Origin: Macrosoma leucophasiata
Taxonomy: Eukaryota > Arthropoda > Insecta > Lepidoptera > Hedylidae
NCBI GenBank assembly: GCA_036365455.1
Contig: JAWQUS010000001.1
Coordinates: 23,607,001-23,671,000, forward strand
Length of the DNA stretch: 64,000 bases
Direction of reading: 5' to 3'
Shown here: positions 1-9,840 of the stretch, one piece after another
Numbering within the stretch: the stretch's first letter is position 1
Layout: each line of letters begins with the position of its first letter
The notes under the pieces: generated by a model
The model's database searches: none
Told to the model about the DNA's origin: nothing
Seen by the model: only the letters and a program-made list of their open reading frames with translations
Translations under genes and position numbers: made by a program

Positions 1-18
1 AAATAACTTACTAAACTG

Positions 19-77
19 CCTAAGATCTAGTGGTGCTGGTTTGCTGAGGTCACGGGTTCAAACCCCGGGTAAGGATT
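19..77 (+). repeat. tRNA-like SINE head fragment
   Basis: The segment reads like the 3' half of a tRNA-derived SINE head: 'gatctagtggtgctgg' resembles a Pol III A box and 'cgggttcaaaccccggg' is a good B box with T-arm pairing. The rest of the element is missing, so family membership is uncertain. It is not a functional tRNA gene because no full cloverleaf can be drawn. Confidence 0.5.
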
Positions 78-96
78 TTTTTCTAATTTTTGAAAG

Positions 97-386
97 TTTT
101 TTTTTGTATGTAATGGAAGTAACAAGCAAGCTTGCAGTTCACATTGATGTTAAGTGATGACTGAAGCCTATAGGCACCCACACAAAGACCAAGGTCAAAA
201 TGCAGATGCGTTACCACTCCTGAGGCCTAAGGTGTTACGCCTCTGTGCCGGAAATTACAGGGCCGTACATCACCACCTGACCGGGACTCGATAGTGGTGA
301 ATACTACCATTTAGCGGCAAGTATATTAAGTAATGCGGTGGTACCTACGCCCGCGAGCTCCGTCACTGGAGCACTACCACCAGTAG
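97..386 (-). repeat. S1 SINE-like repeat, near full length
   Basis: S1 reference copy. In sense orientation S1 opens with 'tactggtggtagagctcc', runs through 'cgtgttccggtcaggtgg', 'gtaatttccggcacagagg', 'aacgcatctgcattttgacc', 'gcagtcatcacttaacatc' and ends 'cacttccattacat' plus an A-run. Here it lies on the minus strand, so the + strand begins with a T-run. The start is weakly like a Pol III A box and 'gtgttccggtc' weakly like a B box, so I infer a SINE; there is no coding capacity. Confidence 0.85.
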
Positions 387-461
387 AAGTTTTCCAGTGC
401 CTTCGAAATGTGCTCAGTGATTGTTTTATATTATTTCGCAGTAACACATGCCTGTGAAATA

Positions 462-618
462 TGTTTTAAAGAAAAATGGAAAGAAAAATTTGACTTTTGT
501 GATGGCGCTACTGCCTATAAGGCAATGCAATAAATGTGAAGGAAAGATTTGACAAATCGGGCAGGACTTCGGTAGCTCAGTTGGAAGAGCGGCTGGACTA
601 GATTCCCAGTGGCCGCGT
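462..618. repeat. S4 tRNA-headed SINE, rearranged
   Basis: It contains the S4 tail in inverse orientation ('aaaatggaaagaaaaatttg') joined to an S4 head in forward orientation ('cttcggtagctcagttgg', 'agcggctggactagattc'). The head has a clear tRNA-like A box. The two halves come from opposite strands, so this is a decayed inverted pair like the better one near 4 kb. Confidence 0.65.
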
Positions 619-965
619 GCTCAGTGATGACAGTAAATTTTGCCACTGACTAGAATTTTTCTTTTATTCCCATTAGTTCGATCCATTAGTTCGATCGCAG
701 AACTACAGATTTTTTTTTTCATTTTTTCAAAATGGTTGTAAATTATACTCTAAATAAAAAAAAAATATTTTTTCCATTTTCTCACCTGTTCGACCGTTGA
801 ACTAGTGAGAGTTATTCTGTCCTCATTTGGTTCTACTGTCATAAAAGAAAAAACCTAACACCGAATGGTGCAGAGGGCGCACCCTTCGAAGGCGGGCATT
901 TAGGGAAGGCTTTTGTCTAGCAGGAAACTGTTTTAGGCTGAACCGATAATGATGAAATTAATAAT

Positions 966-1119
966 TTTAATGAATAACTATCACAGAGATATAACAACTT
1001 AGATCTCAGGGGTGGCAACGCATCTGCATTTTGACTCTCTCGTTTTCGTGTAGATGTCTATAGGCTGCAGTCATCACTTAACATCAATGTGAGCTACAAG
1101 CCAGTTTGCCACCTTCTTA
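966..1119 (+). repeat. S1 repeat, 3' half, older subfamily
   Basis: Matches S1 from 'actatcacagagatata' to the tail. It carries the older-subfamily wording ('taactatcacagaga') in place of 'taatttccggcacaga'. It abuts an opposite-strand S1 copy tail to tail. Confidence 0.75.
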
Positions 1120-1285
1120 TTTTTTTTATGTTTTGGAAGTGGCAAACAAGCATTCAGTTCACATTGATGTTAAGTGATGATTGCAGCCTATGTACTCCCC
1201 CACAAAGACCAAGGTCAAAATGCAGATGCGTTACCACTCCTGAGGCCTACGGTGTTATGCCTCTGTGCCGGAAATTACGGGGCTA
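1120..1285 (-). repeat. S1 repeat, 3' half, younger subfamily
   Basis: Runs from the T-rich tail complement to 'gtgccggaaattacggggc'. With the preceding copy it forms a tail-to-tail inverted S1 pair whose A/T tails are merged, suggesting insertion of one copy into the tail of the other. Confidence 0.75.
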
Positions 1286-1469
1286 ATTAAAATTTCAAAA
1301 AAATTACTTGTCATCAACGGGGACTGCTATGACCACATTCCCTACCCCTGACATAAACAAATTTAATGCAATAGGAATTCCGAGGCCGAGAGTCGATTCT
1401 GGGGCTTCGGCGTAGCGGCTTGCAAGGTTGCTACCACTAACTACATAGTAAGCACTAGTTATACTATGT

Positions 1470-1512
1470 ATCTGCACGCCAGGTCCCTAACGGGCTAGGC
1501 AGAGAGTGTCTA
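1470..1512 (-). repeat. L2 LINE 3' end fragment
   Basis: 'acgccaggtccctaacgggc' is the reverse complement of the last coding bases of the RT element ending near 63.1 kb. Only about 40 bp are left. Confidence 0.55.
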
Positions 1513-1584
1513 ATTTATTTTATCCTTTTTTTTTCTAGTCTTTCTCATTAGTCTTAATTATACTAAGTACTATAATATCGACAA

Positions 1585-1688
1585 TTCGCATGCTAAGCGT
1601 AGCGATTATGGTATAATTCTCCCTTAAAAACGCATAAACCTGTTGTGGGTTTTGACGATTAAAGCAGTAAACGGTTTTCGGCTGATGT
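1585..1688 (+). repeat. RTE-type LINE tail relic
   Basis: 'cgattatggtataattctcc', 'aacctgttgtgggttttgac' and 'ttcggctgatgtga' resemble the 3' end also seen near 5.87, 30.7 and 57.6 kb, and the end of the RTE copies at 58.2 and 63.9 kb. No frame survives. Confidence 0.5.
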
Positions 1689-1917
1689 GATATAGGTCGC
1701 GCCACGTAAAAAGAACGTTGGAAGAAAGTAGAAGGGATGTGTTCGCGCACGAAAGTATTAGCCCTATTGGTTTATTTTTGATCTAGCTTTCGCTTGCGGT
1801 TTCGTGTATTGGTAGGCAGATTGAAAACGCCGCACCTCATTCTACCAAATAGATCGATAAATCGTCTACTGCGCAGCTTGACCGCCAGCGTTCTTTTTAC
1901 CTGGCGCGATCTTATAC
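1689..1917. mobile_element. MITE-like element with about 33-bp inverted ends
   Basis: The left end 'gatataggtcgcgccacgta' is inverted at the right end (1885-1917), giving imperfect 33-bp terminal inverted repeats. The interior has no coding capacity. No convincing TSD was found, so the superfamily is open. Confidence 0.55.
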
Positions 1918-2388
1918 TGATGAAATTAATAATGTATTATCATCAACGATTGCTATAACCTTATTACCTACCCCTGACATAAAAAATTACATGACATGAG
2001 TTGTCTGTTTGTCAGAGTGAGTACATCATAAAAAAACTCATTAACTTTATATCTCGGTAGCTCTCGAGTGTTTCCAAAAACCTTACATTGATGATGTTTT
2101 AGAGCGCATAAATTCTGTATTCACGACTTATCAAAATGCGCGTTATTATTTTTTAAATTTGCTGTTAAAGGTCCCACCACACTTTTTCGAACCGAATTCT
2201 TCAAGCACTGATTCTTTAAGCGAACGTTCGGCAACCTGCGGTCCGGGGTCCGATGACGCTCTTCTATGCGACCCGCTAGTGTTTTTTTTTATATGACGAG
2301 AGTTTCTTCGTATCTTGTCACAGCATTAAGGGGATGGGTCTAGATTTCTCGTCATCGTAATGGTTGCTATTATAGAAATTATTATAGT
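1918..2388. other. Unassigned stretch
   Basis: The start ('cctacccctgacataaa', 1968-1984) repeats a segment near 1340-1360, so both flank the MITE region. The rest is AT-rich and I recognise nothing in it. Confidence 0.5.
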
Positions 2389-2560
2389 ACGGCCCTGTAA
2401 TTTCCGGCACAGAGGCACAACACCTTAGGCCTCAGGAGTGGTAACGCATCTGCATTTTGACCTTGGTCTTCATGTGGGTGTCTATAGGCTGCAGTCATCA
2501 CTTAACATCAATGTGAACTGCATGCTTGTTTGCCACGCCCATTACATTAAAAAAAAAATT
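2389..2560 (+). repeat. S1 repeat, 5'-truncated
   Basis: Younger-subfamily S1 from 'acggccctgtaatttccgg' to 'cccattacatt' and an A-run. The first 120 bp of the consensus are missing. Confidence 0.85.
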
Positions 2561-2663
2561 GTTGCTAACTCGTTTTATTTTCGTTTCATTTTATATTTTC
2601 TTAGTACTCGTACTGAGTACAATGGCACTGAATGCCACCACACAAGGTCTGTGTGACCTCAAC

Positions 2664-2795
2664 TAAGCCTGGGTTGCACCACGACTTTTGTTACAGTTAA
2701 AGTTATTGTAACATTTCACATCCTGCTCTAACTTTAACAGATTTCTTTAAGTTAGAGAAGGATGTGAAATGTTAAGTAAAGGCCGTGCCAGCTAG
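2664..2795. mobile_element. Palindromic MITE fragment, TTAA-type family
   Basis: Begins 'taagcctgggttgcaccacg' and contains an inner foldback of 'taactttaacag' type. The same terminus is found on a more complete copy at 10.48-11.06 kb. The right terminus is missing. Confidence 0.6.
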
Positions 2796-3397
2796 TCCAC
2801 TATTATTCGCTGTAGATACCGAGACCCCATGTTGCCCGATTGCTTCTCTGATAGTGACCCAGGGGAGGATTTTGAAGGCGTTGGCAATGTCAAGTTAATC
2901 TAGAAAATCCAGAAAATTCCAGAAAATTTAAAATTCCGATAGTATATAAATATCTCCAAACTTATAGCATTCATATTTTTTTACTTACACATTATTAAAG
3001 TCATCCATTCCAATATCGGGTCTATTCAATCACGTGATATATGCGCGCGTACCCTTACAAGCCCAAACTTTATAGCTGATCGAGATCGTAAACTGTCACT
3101 TTATAAAGCAAAAATTCAAAAACAATCATCGTAAATATGTCAAAGCGATCGCGTATCGTAAAGCTTTTATAGTGTAGCATGCTTTATCGCTTTTTTATTA
3201 TCGAAGTAGCAAACAAGCAATCTATGTTTGGCTTCTGTATCTATAAAACTATAGTGAGATAATCGAATTGGATTAATTACTGTTTTGCTTTAAAATACTT
3301 AGTACAAGTAGTACTTAGCTAGTACAATTTTTCGTGCCGTAAAGTGATAAACAACCTTTCACAGTTCTGTTCATATTGATATAGTGTAGTGTAGAGT
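2796..3397. other. Unassigned stretch
   Basis: AT-rich sequence with no repeat family that I recognise and no plausible frame. Short runs such as 'gtacaagtagtacttagcta' are locally repetitive. Confidence 0.5.
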
Positions 3398-3526
3398 GTA
3401 AGGTATTATGCCTTTGTGTCAAAATGCAGATGCGTTACCACTCCTGAGGCCTAAGGTTATGCCTCTGTGCCGGAAATCACAAGACCATAGGTAATGCAGT
3501 GGTTCCTACGCCCTGTAGCCCCATAT
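3398..3526 (-). repeat. S1 repeat, internally rearranged
   Basis: Pieces of S1 in minus orientation ('aaaatgcagatgcgttacca', 'tgcctctgtgccggaaatc', 'ggtaatgcagtggttcctac') are present but with internal segments missing. Confidence 0.65.
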
Positions 3527-3568
3527 AGCCCCGTAATAACTGTCATAGATGACAGTTATTACGGGGCT
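3527..3568. repeat. Near-perfect hairpin, 20-bp arms
   Basis: 'agccccgtaataactgtcat', 2-nt spacer AG, then its exact reverse complement. The arm matches the S1 segment around 'gtaataactatcacagaga', so it probably arose by head-to-head joining of S1 fragments rather than as a regulatory site. Confidence 0.85.
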
Positions 3569-3585
3569 TCTCTCTAACTTCCACG

Positions 3586-3770
3586 CATCTATACCACCTG
3601 ACGGGAACACGATAGTGCTGAACACTACAATTTAGCGGCAAGTATATTAGGTAATGCGGTGGTGCCTACGTCTGCGAGCTCCGTCACTAGCGAGTGTCTA
3701 TAAGCTGCAGTCATCACTTAACATCAATGTGAAATGCATACTTGCTTGCCACTTTCATTACATAAAATTA
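3586..3770. repeat. Inverted S1 halves
   Basis: 3586-3688 is the S1 5' half on the minus strand ('gaacacgatagtgctgaac' to 'cgagctccgtcact'). 3691-3770 is the S1 3' half on the plus strand ('gtctataagctgcagtcatc' to 'ttcattacataaaa'). The two halves face away from each other at a 2-bp junction. Confidence 0.75.
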
Positions 3771-3892
3771 GAGTTATGGAACCTAATACGAATGGACCTA
3801 CCTATATCTTTCTCAGAATCAGAAAAATACAGCCATAAGTTTTTAATTGTTTTTATATTATGTCGCATTAACACATGCTTGTGAAATATATT

Positions 3893-4172
3893 ATATTTTT
3901 AAAGAAAAATGGAAAGAAAAATTTGACTTCAGGCGAGACTCGAACTCGCGGCCTACTGGGAATCTAGTCCAGCCGCTCGTCCAATTGAGCTACTGAAGTT
4001 CTGCCCGATTTGTCAAATCTTTCCTTCACATCTATTGCATTGCTTTATGGTATGGCAGCAGCGCCATCTATTACCAACTATGCTAGTTAGTTTAGGCTGG
4101 ACTAGATTCCCAGTAGGCCGCGAGTTCGAGTCTCGCCTGAAGTCAAATTTTTCTTTCCATTTTTCTTTAAAA
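3893..4172. repeat. Inverted pair of S4 tRNA-headed SINEs
   Basis: 3898-4010 is S4 on the minus strand and 4091-4172 is S4 on the plus strand. The shared arm runs from 'ggctggactagattcccagt' through 'gagttcgagtctcgcctga' to 'tttctttccatttttcttt'. The B box 'gagttcgagtctc' marks tRNA ancestry. The arms of about 80 bp enclose a spacer of about 80 bp, so a transcript could fold into a long hairpin. This looks like two insertions, or a foldback duplication. Confidence 0.8.
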
Positions 4173-4179
4173 ATAATAC

Positions 4180-4499
4180 ATAAGTTTTTAATTTGTATGT
4201 TATTGGATGAAAAAAAAAAAGATTTTTACATGTGCGTGCGTGTACTGTTGTTCTGACTTGTATAATATAAATAAATCCAAATAAAATTTATTTCAAGCCG
4301 CGTTCAAAACTAAATACAGTTGATTACCTCATTAAATCTTTGACATTCAGTTCAAAATTGTGGAAAACTGAATGCCAGAGAAATGACGTGAGGCTGTATC
4401 AACGCGGATCTTGATATGAAATAATGTTACAGGGCATGCGATCCACAGAGTAATGATGCGTTATTTAAAACAAATTAATGAGAGTTATTGATGGAGCTT
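4180..4499. other. Unassigned stretch
   Basis: AT-rich, no recognisable family. The end ('gatcccaccgcccgttagtg') resembles 57417-57440 ('gaccgcaccgcctaccag'), hinting at one more low-copy repeat. Confidence 0.4.
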
Positions 4500-4860
4500 T
4501 TAGACGTTGAGACGTGATGATCCCACCGCCCGTTAGTGGAGGATAATGGAGCTTTTCTACTAGTGATGCTATGCTATGGATGCCCTTGATATCCACCAAT
4601 CATATTCATTGGTGCACATAGCTTAGCACTGGTGGAAACGGATTCAGCAAAGATATTTCTTTTATATGGTAGGATGTGTGTTATGGACGCGTGCTATGGA
4701 TGCGAGCTATGGATGCGTTTCATAGCGCATCTTCCTCGTACAGCTACATAGCTTAATATAGGTGGAAACGGTCACATATATTATTTTCGTAGATTTCAAA
4801 TCTTCGCAGCATAGCTGCATAGCGCATCTCTGGTGGAAAAACACCCTAATACTTCCTCTA
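4500..4860. repeat. Locally repetitive block with GCTATGGATGCG motifs
   Basis: The block contains several imperfect copies of 'gctatggatgcg' and three copies of 'ggtggaaac' or 'ggtggaaaa' on the same strand, at intervals of 80-150 bp. No frame spans it. It may be a decayed MITE or a minisatellite-like tract. Confidence 0.45.
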
Positions 4861-5446
4861 GCTCAGTCAGACACCCGAACAATGGTGGTCAAACGATTTA
4901 AATAAGGCGGGATCGGTATCGTGGAGTAGCAGCAGCGTATGATAAAGCTACCGGCACTGCAATCGCCAATTGACCTTGCAAGCGTGGCGAATATAGCATA
5001 TTTCCTAGATCTTGCACTACTTTAACTATAGGAATAGTTCGCCATTGTTCGAACTGCACTAGCGGAGACATTTTCTTCCACTATTGGTCTAGTCTACTGT
5101 TAAATACGGCAACATAGTGTATTCGATTTAACAAATATTTTTGGATTTAAGATCACACAGTCCACTTTAAAATTAAATGAGATCAAATATAATCACAAAA
5201 CATAATTATGTACCAAAACAAATTATTTTTAATTCGAAGGCCTCTCTTGCATAATTGATCTGTATCGTTAACCAATCGTAAACCGCAAATCCACTCGACT
5301 CATTAAAGCTCATATTAAATAAGTTACGAATGTAATAATGCATAAAATCATTACACGTTTTAAAAACGAATATATTGTAAATAATAATAAAATAATGAGT
5401 GTTTTAACAACTTTAACAGCTTGCCGGCTTGGCATGTCAAGCGTGG
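4861..5446. other. Unassigned stretch with RTE-tail relic
   Basis: 4905-5010 resembles the 'ccgccactgcgatcgccaat' segment at 30.73 kb (RTE-type 3' region). The remainder is AT-rich and unassigned up to the S5 insertion. Confidence 0.4.
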
Positions 5447-5460
5447 TGATTATGACGTAT

Positions 5461-5860
5461 AATAATAATAATAATGGCAACCCATTATACGTCCCACTGC
5501 TGGGCACGAGTCCCTTCCCTTTTTGGGGGGAGGCCTGGAGCTTACTCCACCACGCTGCTCCAATGCGGGTTGGTGGAGATAGGGGTAAGTGGCCAACCCG
5601 TTGTCGGATGTTTTCAAACCGCCCATAAGGCCTCCTATAAGGTTTAACGACTGCTATCTATCGATAGCAACCGGGACCCGTCGGTCCCGGTTGCTGTCGA
5701 TAGATACATTAAGCCGTCGCTTAACGTGCCCTCCGAAGCACGGAAACGCGCATTTTAATTTGCCACTAGCTTTCGCTCATCACACACCCGACCGCGGATG
5801 TATCGCTTGACCGAGTAGATCGCTTACGATCTACACCAGCCGCGGGGCCATGCGCGCTTC
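5461..5860 (-). repeat. S5 SINE-like repeat, full length with TSD
   Basis: In sense (minus) orientation S5 starts 'gcgcgcatggccccgcggct', has 'gtgtagatcgtaagcgatc' and ends 'gttgccattattattatt'. The copy is flanked by a 14-bp TSD with one mismatch, 'tgattatgacgtat' (5447-5460) and 'tgattatgacatat' (5861-5874). Tail and TSD show retroposition. No coding frame. Confidence 0.85.
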
Positions 5861-5975
5861 TGATTATGACATATTCTGCCCAAAATAACGCACAAACCTG
5901 TGTTGGGTGAGGACAGAGGCATTTGTCCAGCTGTGGAAGATTTTCGTCTGAAGTGATGAATGGCTTTTCACTATA
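5861..5975 (+). repeat. RTE-type LINE tail relic (target of the S5 insertion)
   Basis: 'attatgacatattctgccc', 'tttgtccagctgtggaag' and 'tcgtctgaagtgatgaatg' correspond to the 3' end of RTE-type copies elsewhere in the window. The preceding 5420-5460 bases continue the same repeat, so S5 split it. Confidence 0.55.
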
Positions 5976-6116
5976 TCACCGCGCGACAGTACAAATACAG
6001 GTGACAAATAAACATGCAGTTCAAATGGATGATAAATGACATGGATGATAAGTATGTTTCTCAGAAATGAATGGTCTTCGATCCATTAAAGCCTTCCGAT
6101 AACAATTTTGTGTATT

Positions 6117-6242
6117 TTGTAATGTGATGAAGGTGTCAAATAAGCGCGCAGTTCACATTGATGTTAAGTGTCAACTGCAGCCACTACACATATAAAGACC
6201 ACAGGTCAAAATGCAAATGCGTTGCCATCCCTGAGACCTTAA
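6117..6242 (-). repeat. S1 repeat, 3' half, diverged
   Basis: S1 minus-strand fragment from 'aatgtgatgaaggtgtcaaa' to 'tgccatccctgagacctt'. Older subfamily. Confidence 0.7.
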
Positions 6243-6267
6243 CTGTTATTTCTTTTTAAGGCTGTAT

Positions 6268-6572
6268 TATAGTTTTTTTATATGTAGTGAAAGTGGCAAA
6301 CAGACATGCAGTTCACATTGATGTTAAGTGATGACTGCAGCCTATAGGCACCCACACAAAGACCAAAAATGCAGATGCGTTACTACTCCTGAGGGCTAAG
6401 GTGTTATGCCCCTGTGCCGGAAATTACATTGCCGTACATTACTACCTGACCGGAACACGATAGTGCTGAACACTACCATACAGCGGCAAGTTTATTAGGT
6501 AAAGTATATTAGGTAATGTGGTGGTGCCTACGCCCGCAAGCTCGGTCACTAGAGCTCTACCACCAGTAAGAA
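6268..6572 (-). repeat. S1 repeat, full length
   Basis: Complete S1 on the minus strand from T-run to 'agagctctaccaccagtaa', with a short internal duplication of 'aagtatattaggta' near 6490-6515. Confidence 0.85.
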
Positions 6573-6628
6573 GTTAGTTAAGTTTTTACGCGGCCATAAT
6601 GTCTACGAGTCTGTGTTTCTTAAATAAA

Positions 6629-6772
6629 GATTGACGACCCGGTCAGTCCAACAAATATTTGTATGGCCTACAGATATTTGTTTCGGGTCTGGGTGTTTGT
6701 GAATGCATGTGTACAACGGCACCCACGACACAAGTTTATATCTACTGTGGGGCTGTGAGTGTTAGCGTATTT
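6629..6772 (+). repeat. S3 SINE with deleted tRNA-like head
   Basis: Starts 'ttgacgacccggtcagtcc' then jumps to 'tttgtatggcctacagatat' and ends 'actgtggggctgtgagtg'. Comparison with the copies at 7.74 and 33.73 kb shows that most of the tRNA-like part, including the B box, is deleted. Confidence 0.7.
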
Positions 6773-6796
6773 AAAAAAATATATATACATTTCTGC

Positions 6797-7070
6797 CACT
6801 ACTACTACGCTGAGGTCCTGGGTTCGATTTCCGGGTAGGGGGTTATCAGAGATAATGGTGAAAAAGCCTTTATCTCTGGTTCTATTGGGATTTTTCAATT
6901 TTCTGGTAATTTCCCAGTACCTCAAAGTTTGGTAATGTGCCCGAAGATGTCAACAGGCTCGCCACCTGTTACATGGGCCAAAACGTAACCGTCGAATCGT
7001 GGGTGTTTGCATGTATGCTTGAATGCATGCATTTACCTCTTCGGGGATTACAGGCGTGAAGTTACGTTAC
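6797..7070 (+). repeat. S2 tRNA-headed SINE, head-truncated
   Basis: Runs from 'actacgctgaggtcctgggt' with B box 'gggttcgatttcc' to the conserved tail 'ttacaggcgtgaagttacgt'. The A-box end has been lost. It is paired with an opposite-strand copy about 230 bp away. Confidence 0.8.
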
Positions 7071-7297
7071 ATTTCTGCTAAAAGCATATAAAGTACGAGG
7101 AGCCTCATTAAGCTTTCGTTTTTAAATCCATTGTTATCTTCAATCTACGCGTCGCCGGATGGCTCGTGAATTTTTATGTTTCAACAACAGAGAGCGCTGG
7201 TGACGAGCAACGGTCGAATTACGTCCATTTTATTGTTTATTGAGCCATTTTCTTTCAGCATCCGTAACGCCGAGATGACATCTATAAGATCAAGATA

Positions 7298-7576
7298 AAC
7301 GTAACTTCACGCCTGTAATCCTCGAAGGGGTAGGTAGGCAGTAAATGCAAGCATTCAAGTATAAATGCATACACCCAGGACTCGCCGGTTACGTTTTTGG
7401 CCCATGCAACGGGTGGCGAACCCGTAGCCACCTCGAGGCATGTTACCAAACTCCGAGGTACTGGAAAACTTCCAGAAAATTGAAAAATCCTAATAGAACC
7501 AGTTTTTAAACCGTTATTTCTGATAGCCCCCGACCCGGTGATCGAACCCAGGACCTCCAGCGTAATTGTAGTGTAT
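7298..7576 (-). repeat. S2 tRNA-headed SINE
   Basis: Minus-strand S2 from 'gtaacttcacgcctgtaatc' to 'gatcgaacccaggacctcc'. With the preceding copy it makes a tail-to-tail inverted pair with arms of about 270 bp and a spacer near 230 bp that contains no recognisable repeat. Confidence 0.8.
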
Positions 7577-7737
7577 AGTGGAGATCATATATCATACAGA
7601 TAAAGTCTTGAATATTGTATTTACGCAACGTTGGCCAGAGCTATGTAGTTTCATGACAATCGAAAGCTCCAGCTGGGCTAAAGCGTCCACATAAGGAAAT
7701 GACATAATGCCACTTGGATTGCGGATTGTTTTTGTTT

Positions 7738-7937
7738 TTTTTTTTTTTTAGCCCCACAGTAGGTATAAACCTGTGTCGTGGGTGCCGTTGTACACATACA
7801 ACACATACACAAACACCCAGACCCGAAACAAATATCTGTAGGCCATACAAACATTTGTCCCGGTGCGGGGATCGAACCCGCGACCCTTCGAATCGAACGG
7901 TTATCTCACACCGCTGGACTAACCGGGCCGTCAAATT
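7738..7937 (-). repeat. S3 tRNA-headed SINE, full length
   Basis: On the minus strand it begins 'ttgacggcccggttagtcc' and has B box 'gcgggttcgatccccgcacc', a very good tRNA T-arm, then 'tgtatggcctacagatattt' and a terminal A-run. No gene function. Confidence 0.85.
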
Positions 7938-8004
7938 GGCGACCTAGTGATAGTTTTATCGCAGGACGCTGATGCCCTGATGTTTATGTAGCTGATTTTA
8001 ATTA

Positions 8005-8632
8005 AAAAAACCGGTCAAGTGCATGTCGGGCCACGCGCAGTGTAGGGTTTCGTAGTTACAGAGTGCAATGAAAAAAAAAATGTTGTATGGACTTGTTCGA
8101 AATTTTTGAGTAAAATACATTTGATCGACTAAGTATTACTCGCAAACTTGCAGGGCCAACTTAAGTGTGATAGTTTTCCTTTTAATTTCGTTATATGGAG
8201 CTACTATTGCCGTAACGTTTGAATTTTTAACAACAACCGTCTGTAGGGGGGAGGGGGGGAGACACTTGAGTCTAACGAAAATTTGCACTTTAAAAGCTTA
8301 ATGTCACGAACAGTTAACTAAATCGAAAAATGATGTTCGGACACCTGTAATGTTTTTTAAAGACCTATCCAACAATACCCCACACTATATGAAAATCGAA
8401 AATTAAACATTATTTGCACGTTACAAGTAGAGGAGGTTAGCCTAAATATATTTTTTTAATGTTTTTATTCTACCACTTTGTCGGCGTGATTAAGGTGTAT
8501 ACTTGTGCCAAATCTCTAGTACTAATAGTTTTTGCGCTAACGCGGACGGACCGCGGACGGACAGACAGACAGACAGACGGACATGGCGAAAATATAAGGG
8601 TTCCTTGTTAAATACGGAACCCTAAAAATAGG
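8005..8632 (+). repeat. R1 dispersed lepidopteran repeat, long copy
   Basis: Starts 'aaccggtcaagtgcatgtcg' with 'gtagggtttcgtagttacag', carries a (ACAG)n tract at 8556-8580 and ends 'tacggaaccctaaaaa'. The start, the pyrimidine/purine tetranucleotide and the 'ggaaccct' end are typical of a repeat common in Lepidoptera, probably the 3' region of a non-LTR element. No frame survives. Confidence 0.7.
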
Positions 8633-8671
8633 GCTCAAATGCTAACGTGCAAAAACATCTAGTAATAAAAC

Positions 8672-8729
8672 TAACATTAAAACATTCGACCAATGACTAG
8701 AGGTCTAAATGCAGAATGTTTTAATGTTA
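8672..8729. repeat. Stem-loop, 16-bp perfect arms
   Basis: 'taacattaaaacattc' (8672-8687) and its exact complement (8714-8729) enclose 26 nt. It may be a small decayed MITE; there is no sign of a terminator or promoter. Confidence 0.6.
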
Positions 8730-8756
8730 AAAGTCTAAGATCTTAGATTTTGAACA

Positions 8757-9021
8757 TAGAGCATAGCGTCTATTACCGATGCAAAACAGTCTGACATTTT
8801 TTGCGGGGGAAAATACATTGACACGCACACTACAAAAATCGTCTATTACTACGAAACTCACACACTAACTTTAACAAAATACATAAACAATTTCACGCAC
8901 ACATTTAAACATCTAGGTGACAGGCATAGGCCCACTTGGGCTTGTACTTTGACAGAGAGGAAAGCCTGCATATGGCTACTCCCCTCCGGTCCGCCGCGGC
9001 CGGTGGCCGTGTTGCTCTATG
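8757..9021 (+). repeat. R2 dispersed repeat
   Basis: R2 reads 'attaccgatgcaaaacagtc', 'tcacgcacacatttaaac', 'ttgtactttgacagagagg' and 'cggtggccgtgttgctctat'. Other copies lie at 9.37-9.81 and 39.06-39.37 kb. Not coding. Confidence 0.75.
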
Positions 9022-9174
9022 ACTATGACGTGATCATTGATACGAAATCAAAATGTTTGCGCTTGGAAAAATATCGTTGTGCTATTTGTTAGCAAGGATA
9101 TTTTCGCTTTCAGTCTGATTAAACGATTGTGATATGGATGGCAACGTCTTTCTGAAACCTATATCTTTTAATAT

Positions 9175-9358
9175 AAAAAGTTTCACACTTAAGTTGGCTT
9201 TACAAGTTTGCGAGTAATAGTCGACCAAATGTATTTTACTCGAAAATTTCGAATAACTCCATAGAAAAATTTTTTTTTTCATTACTTCTCTTAGTCTGTA
9301 ACTGTGGAACCCTATACTGCGCGTGGTTCTGACACGCACTTGACTGGGTTTTTTAAAC
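9175..9358 (-). repeat. R1 fragment
   Basis: Reverse complement of R1 5' portion: 'gtggaaccctatactgcgcg' and 'aagtttgcgagtaatagtcg' match 8130-8170 and 8040-8070 in inverse order. Confidence 0.7.
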
Positions 9359-9371
9359 TGGAGAACTGGTG

Positions 9372-9811
9372 GACCATAGAGCAACACGCCTATGCAGCCT
9401 TTTCCCTCTGTCAAAGTACAAGCTCAAATGTTTAAATGTGTGTGTGAAATTGTTTATGTATTTTGTTAAAGTCAAGGTGTGAATTTCGTAGTAAAAGAAG
9501 ATTTTTGTAGTGTGAGTGTGTGTCACACGTATTTACCACCATAAAGCAATGCAATAGATGTGAAGGAAAAATTCGACAAATCGGGCAGGGCTTCAGTAGC
9601 TCAATTGGAAGAGCGGCTGGACTAGATTCCCAGTAGGTCGCGAGTTCGAGTCTCGCCTGAAGTCAAATTTTTCTTTCCATTTTTCTTTAAAAATAAAACA
9701 CACGTATTTCCCCCGCAAAAAATGACAGACTCTTTTGCATCGGTAATAAACGCTATGGCTACTCCCCTCCGGTCCGCCGCGGCCGGTGGGCCGAGTTGCT
9801 CTATGGGCTGG
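9372..9811 (-). repeat. R2 repeat interrupted by an S4 SINE
   Basis: 9372-9534 and 9699-9811 together make one R2 copy in inverse orientation. The interruption is a SINE with its own TSD, so the order of events is clear: R2 first, then S4. The end 'ccgccgcggccggtgggcc' also appears at 8990 and suggests that R2 is partly foldback. Confidence 0.75.
9535..9698 (+). repeat. S4 tRNA-headed SINE, full length with TSD
   Basis: Complete S4: leader 'gcaatgcaatagatgtgaag', A box in 'cagtagctcaattggaaga', B box 'gagttcgagtctc', tail 'tttctttccatttttcttt'. An 11-bp perfect TSD 'cacacgtattt' lies at 9524-9534 and 9699-9709. The head resembles a tRNA, but the acceptor and anticodon regions do not give a normal tRNA. 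Confidence 0.88.
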
Positions 9812-9840
9812 ACTCATACTGACTGGGATTATTATTATTT

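Noticed and set aside
580..618. A tRNA gene at the S4 head ('cttcggtagctcagttgg')
   Set aside because: A and B boxes are tRNA-like, but the sequence recurs with the same non-tRNA flanks at 4.1, 9.6, 14.8 and 45.9 kb and lacks a paired acceptor stem; it is a SINE.
7855..7885. tRNA gene from the strong T-arm 'gggttcgatccccgc' complement
   Set aside because: Part of the S3 SINE, repeated at 33.88 kb with the same body.
8005..9811. One large inverted duplication covering R1 and R2
   Set aside because: Both repeats recur inverted, but the order is R1-R2 then R1-R2 rather than mirrored, so independent insertions fit better.
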